Source: Pseudomonadota bacterium
GTDB taxonomy: Bacteria; Pseudomonadota; Alphaproteobacteria; Rhizobiales; Xanthobacteraceae
Direction of reading: 5' to 3'
Assembly (NCBI GenBank): GCA_023435725.1
Contig: JAEYRD010000055.1
Location: forward strand, 1 to 5,562
Length of the DNA stretch: 5,562 nucleotides
Below are positions 4,929 through 5,562 of this stretch, piece by piece. Position 1 is the stretch's first letter. Each line of letters begins with the position of its first letter. The translations under genes and the position numbers were made by a program. A model generated the notes under the pieces. The model was not told where the DNA came from. It ran no database searches and worked only from the letters and a program-made list of their open reading frames with translations.

Positions 4929-5562
4929 ATGATTGATGTATTGATCTCGATTTTAAATATGAGCCTGAAGGCAAGCTATGTCATTGTTTTTGTTATGCTA
5001 TTCAGACTACTTCTTAAGAAAGCACCAAAGTTTATCTCCTATGCCTTATGGGGTGTGGTTTTCTTTAGGCTGATCATACCTTTTTCCTTTGAAAGTATAT
5101 TTAGTATTCTGCCTGAGCGAACGAATACGAATCCGATTCCCCATGACATTATCTATCAGCAAACTCCGCAAATAAATAGTGGGATAGAGGCTGCGGATAC
5201 AATCATAAACCGCTCCCTTCCTGTACCAAGTCCAGTTACCAGTGTAAATCCGATGCAGATTTATATGCTGATTGCTTCCTATATTTGGCTTTTGGGAATA
5301 GGCGCCTTACTGATCTATAGTATAGCTTCTGTAATACGCTTAAAGAGACAGCTTGCAAACGCTAGGTTACTGGAAGCAAATATATTTGAAGCGAATCATA
5401 TCAAGACCCCCTTCGTCCTTGGTGTAATTAAGCCAAAGATATATTTACCTACTGGACTTCAAAATGAAGAAAGAGCCTATATTGTATTACATGAACAGAC
5501 TCATATTCGCCGAAAGGATCATGTGATTAAAGTAATAGCCTTCCTGGTATTATCCATTCATT
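4929..5562 (+). CDS. blaR1: BlaR1/MecR1-type M56 membrane metallopeptidase (partial, runs off the window)
   Basis: The first 211 residues are present. Membrane segments are visible at about 4-28, 35-52 and 111-133, with a fourth starting near 201, the arrangement of M56 sensors. Between segments 3 and 4 is the cytoplasmic zinc protease domain. It has the typical lead-in TPFVLGVIKPKIYLP (160-174) and the zinc motif HEQTH (188-192, HExxH) followed by IRRKDH. In BlaR1 this protease is activated when an outside sensor domain binds a beta-lactam, and this leads to loss of the BlaI repressor. The sensor end of this protein lies beyond the window, so whether it has a penicillin-binding domain is unknown; many clostridial M56 proteins carry other domains. 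The start has AGGAGG at 4917-4922, six bases before the ATG, 27 bp after the repressor, so the two are co-transcribed. Confidence 0.88.
   Translation, partial: MIDVLISILNMSLKASYVIVFVMLFRLLLKKAPKFISYALWGVVFFRLIIPFSFESIFSILPERTNTNPIPHDIIYQQTPQINSGIEAADTIINRSLPVPSPVTSVNPMQIYMLIASYIWLLGIGALLIYSIASVIRLKRQLANARLLEANIFEANHIKTPFVLGVIKPKIYLPTGLQNEERAYIVLHEQTHIRRKDHVIKVIAFLVLSIH

Noticed and set aside
1..5562. CRISPR array, tRNA or rRNA genes
   Set aside because: No regular repeat-spacer array, tRNA cloverleaf or rRNA segment was recognised on either strand.

Overview
This AT-rich window looks like chromosome of a low-GC Gram-positive anaerobe, probably a clostridium of the Lachnospiraceae type. This is inferred from strong AGGAGG-type ribosome binding sites, the ECF sigma/anti-sigma and BlaI/M56 pairs, and overall composition; no rRNA or other marker is present.

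Layout, left to right. Positions 1-129 are the last 42 codons of a probable serine hydrolase of the beta-lactamase superfamily. A 421-bp spacer follows, with three ATAGGATA repeats at exact 16-bp spacing and a perfect 10-bp hairpin. A MutT/NudG-type Nudix hydrolase (551-937, +) ends before a strong terminator hairpin shared with a convergent gene. That gene (1162-2007, -) encodes a membrane anti-sigma-like protein. Its expected partner, an ECF sigma factor gene (3568-4104, -), lies 1.5 kb upstream because an IS110-family element (about 2020-3564, transcribed +) has inserted between them. A spacer (4105-4467) separates the sigma gene from a divergent BlaI-type repressor (4539-4901, +) with a promoter and two matching operator dyads. 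The repressor is followed by a BlaR1/M56 membrane metallopeptidase that runs off the window (4929-5562+).

The centrepiece is the IS110 element. Excising it at a shared CT dinucleotide restores a normal operon junction: the sigma stop codon, a 15-nt gap holding an AAAGGAAG ribosome binding site, and the anti-sigma start. The 247-bp leader upstream of the recombinase gene folds into a 5' hairpin and two hairpins with looped-out sides, as expected of an IS110 bridge RNA. The guide segments can be read directly. One loop carries CTTCCT and TTAAGAAAGG, which specify the two halves of the restored target CTTC-CT-TTCTTAA. The other carries AGTTAG and ACGAG, which match the right and left ends of the element. 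Joining the ends, as in the circular intermediate, creates TTGACT-17 bp-TATTAT, a near-consensus promoter pointing into the bridge RNA. The recombinase has its DEDD residues and Ser motif, but its conserved C-terminus lies in the -1 frame past an A AAA AAC heptamer, so it is either frameshift-mutated or made by programmed frameshifting.

Biologically, the insertion separates a sigma factor from its presumed inhibitor while leaving both coding sequences and a usable ribosome binding site intact, so sigma regulation in this strain may be altered.
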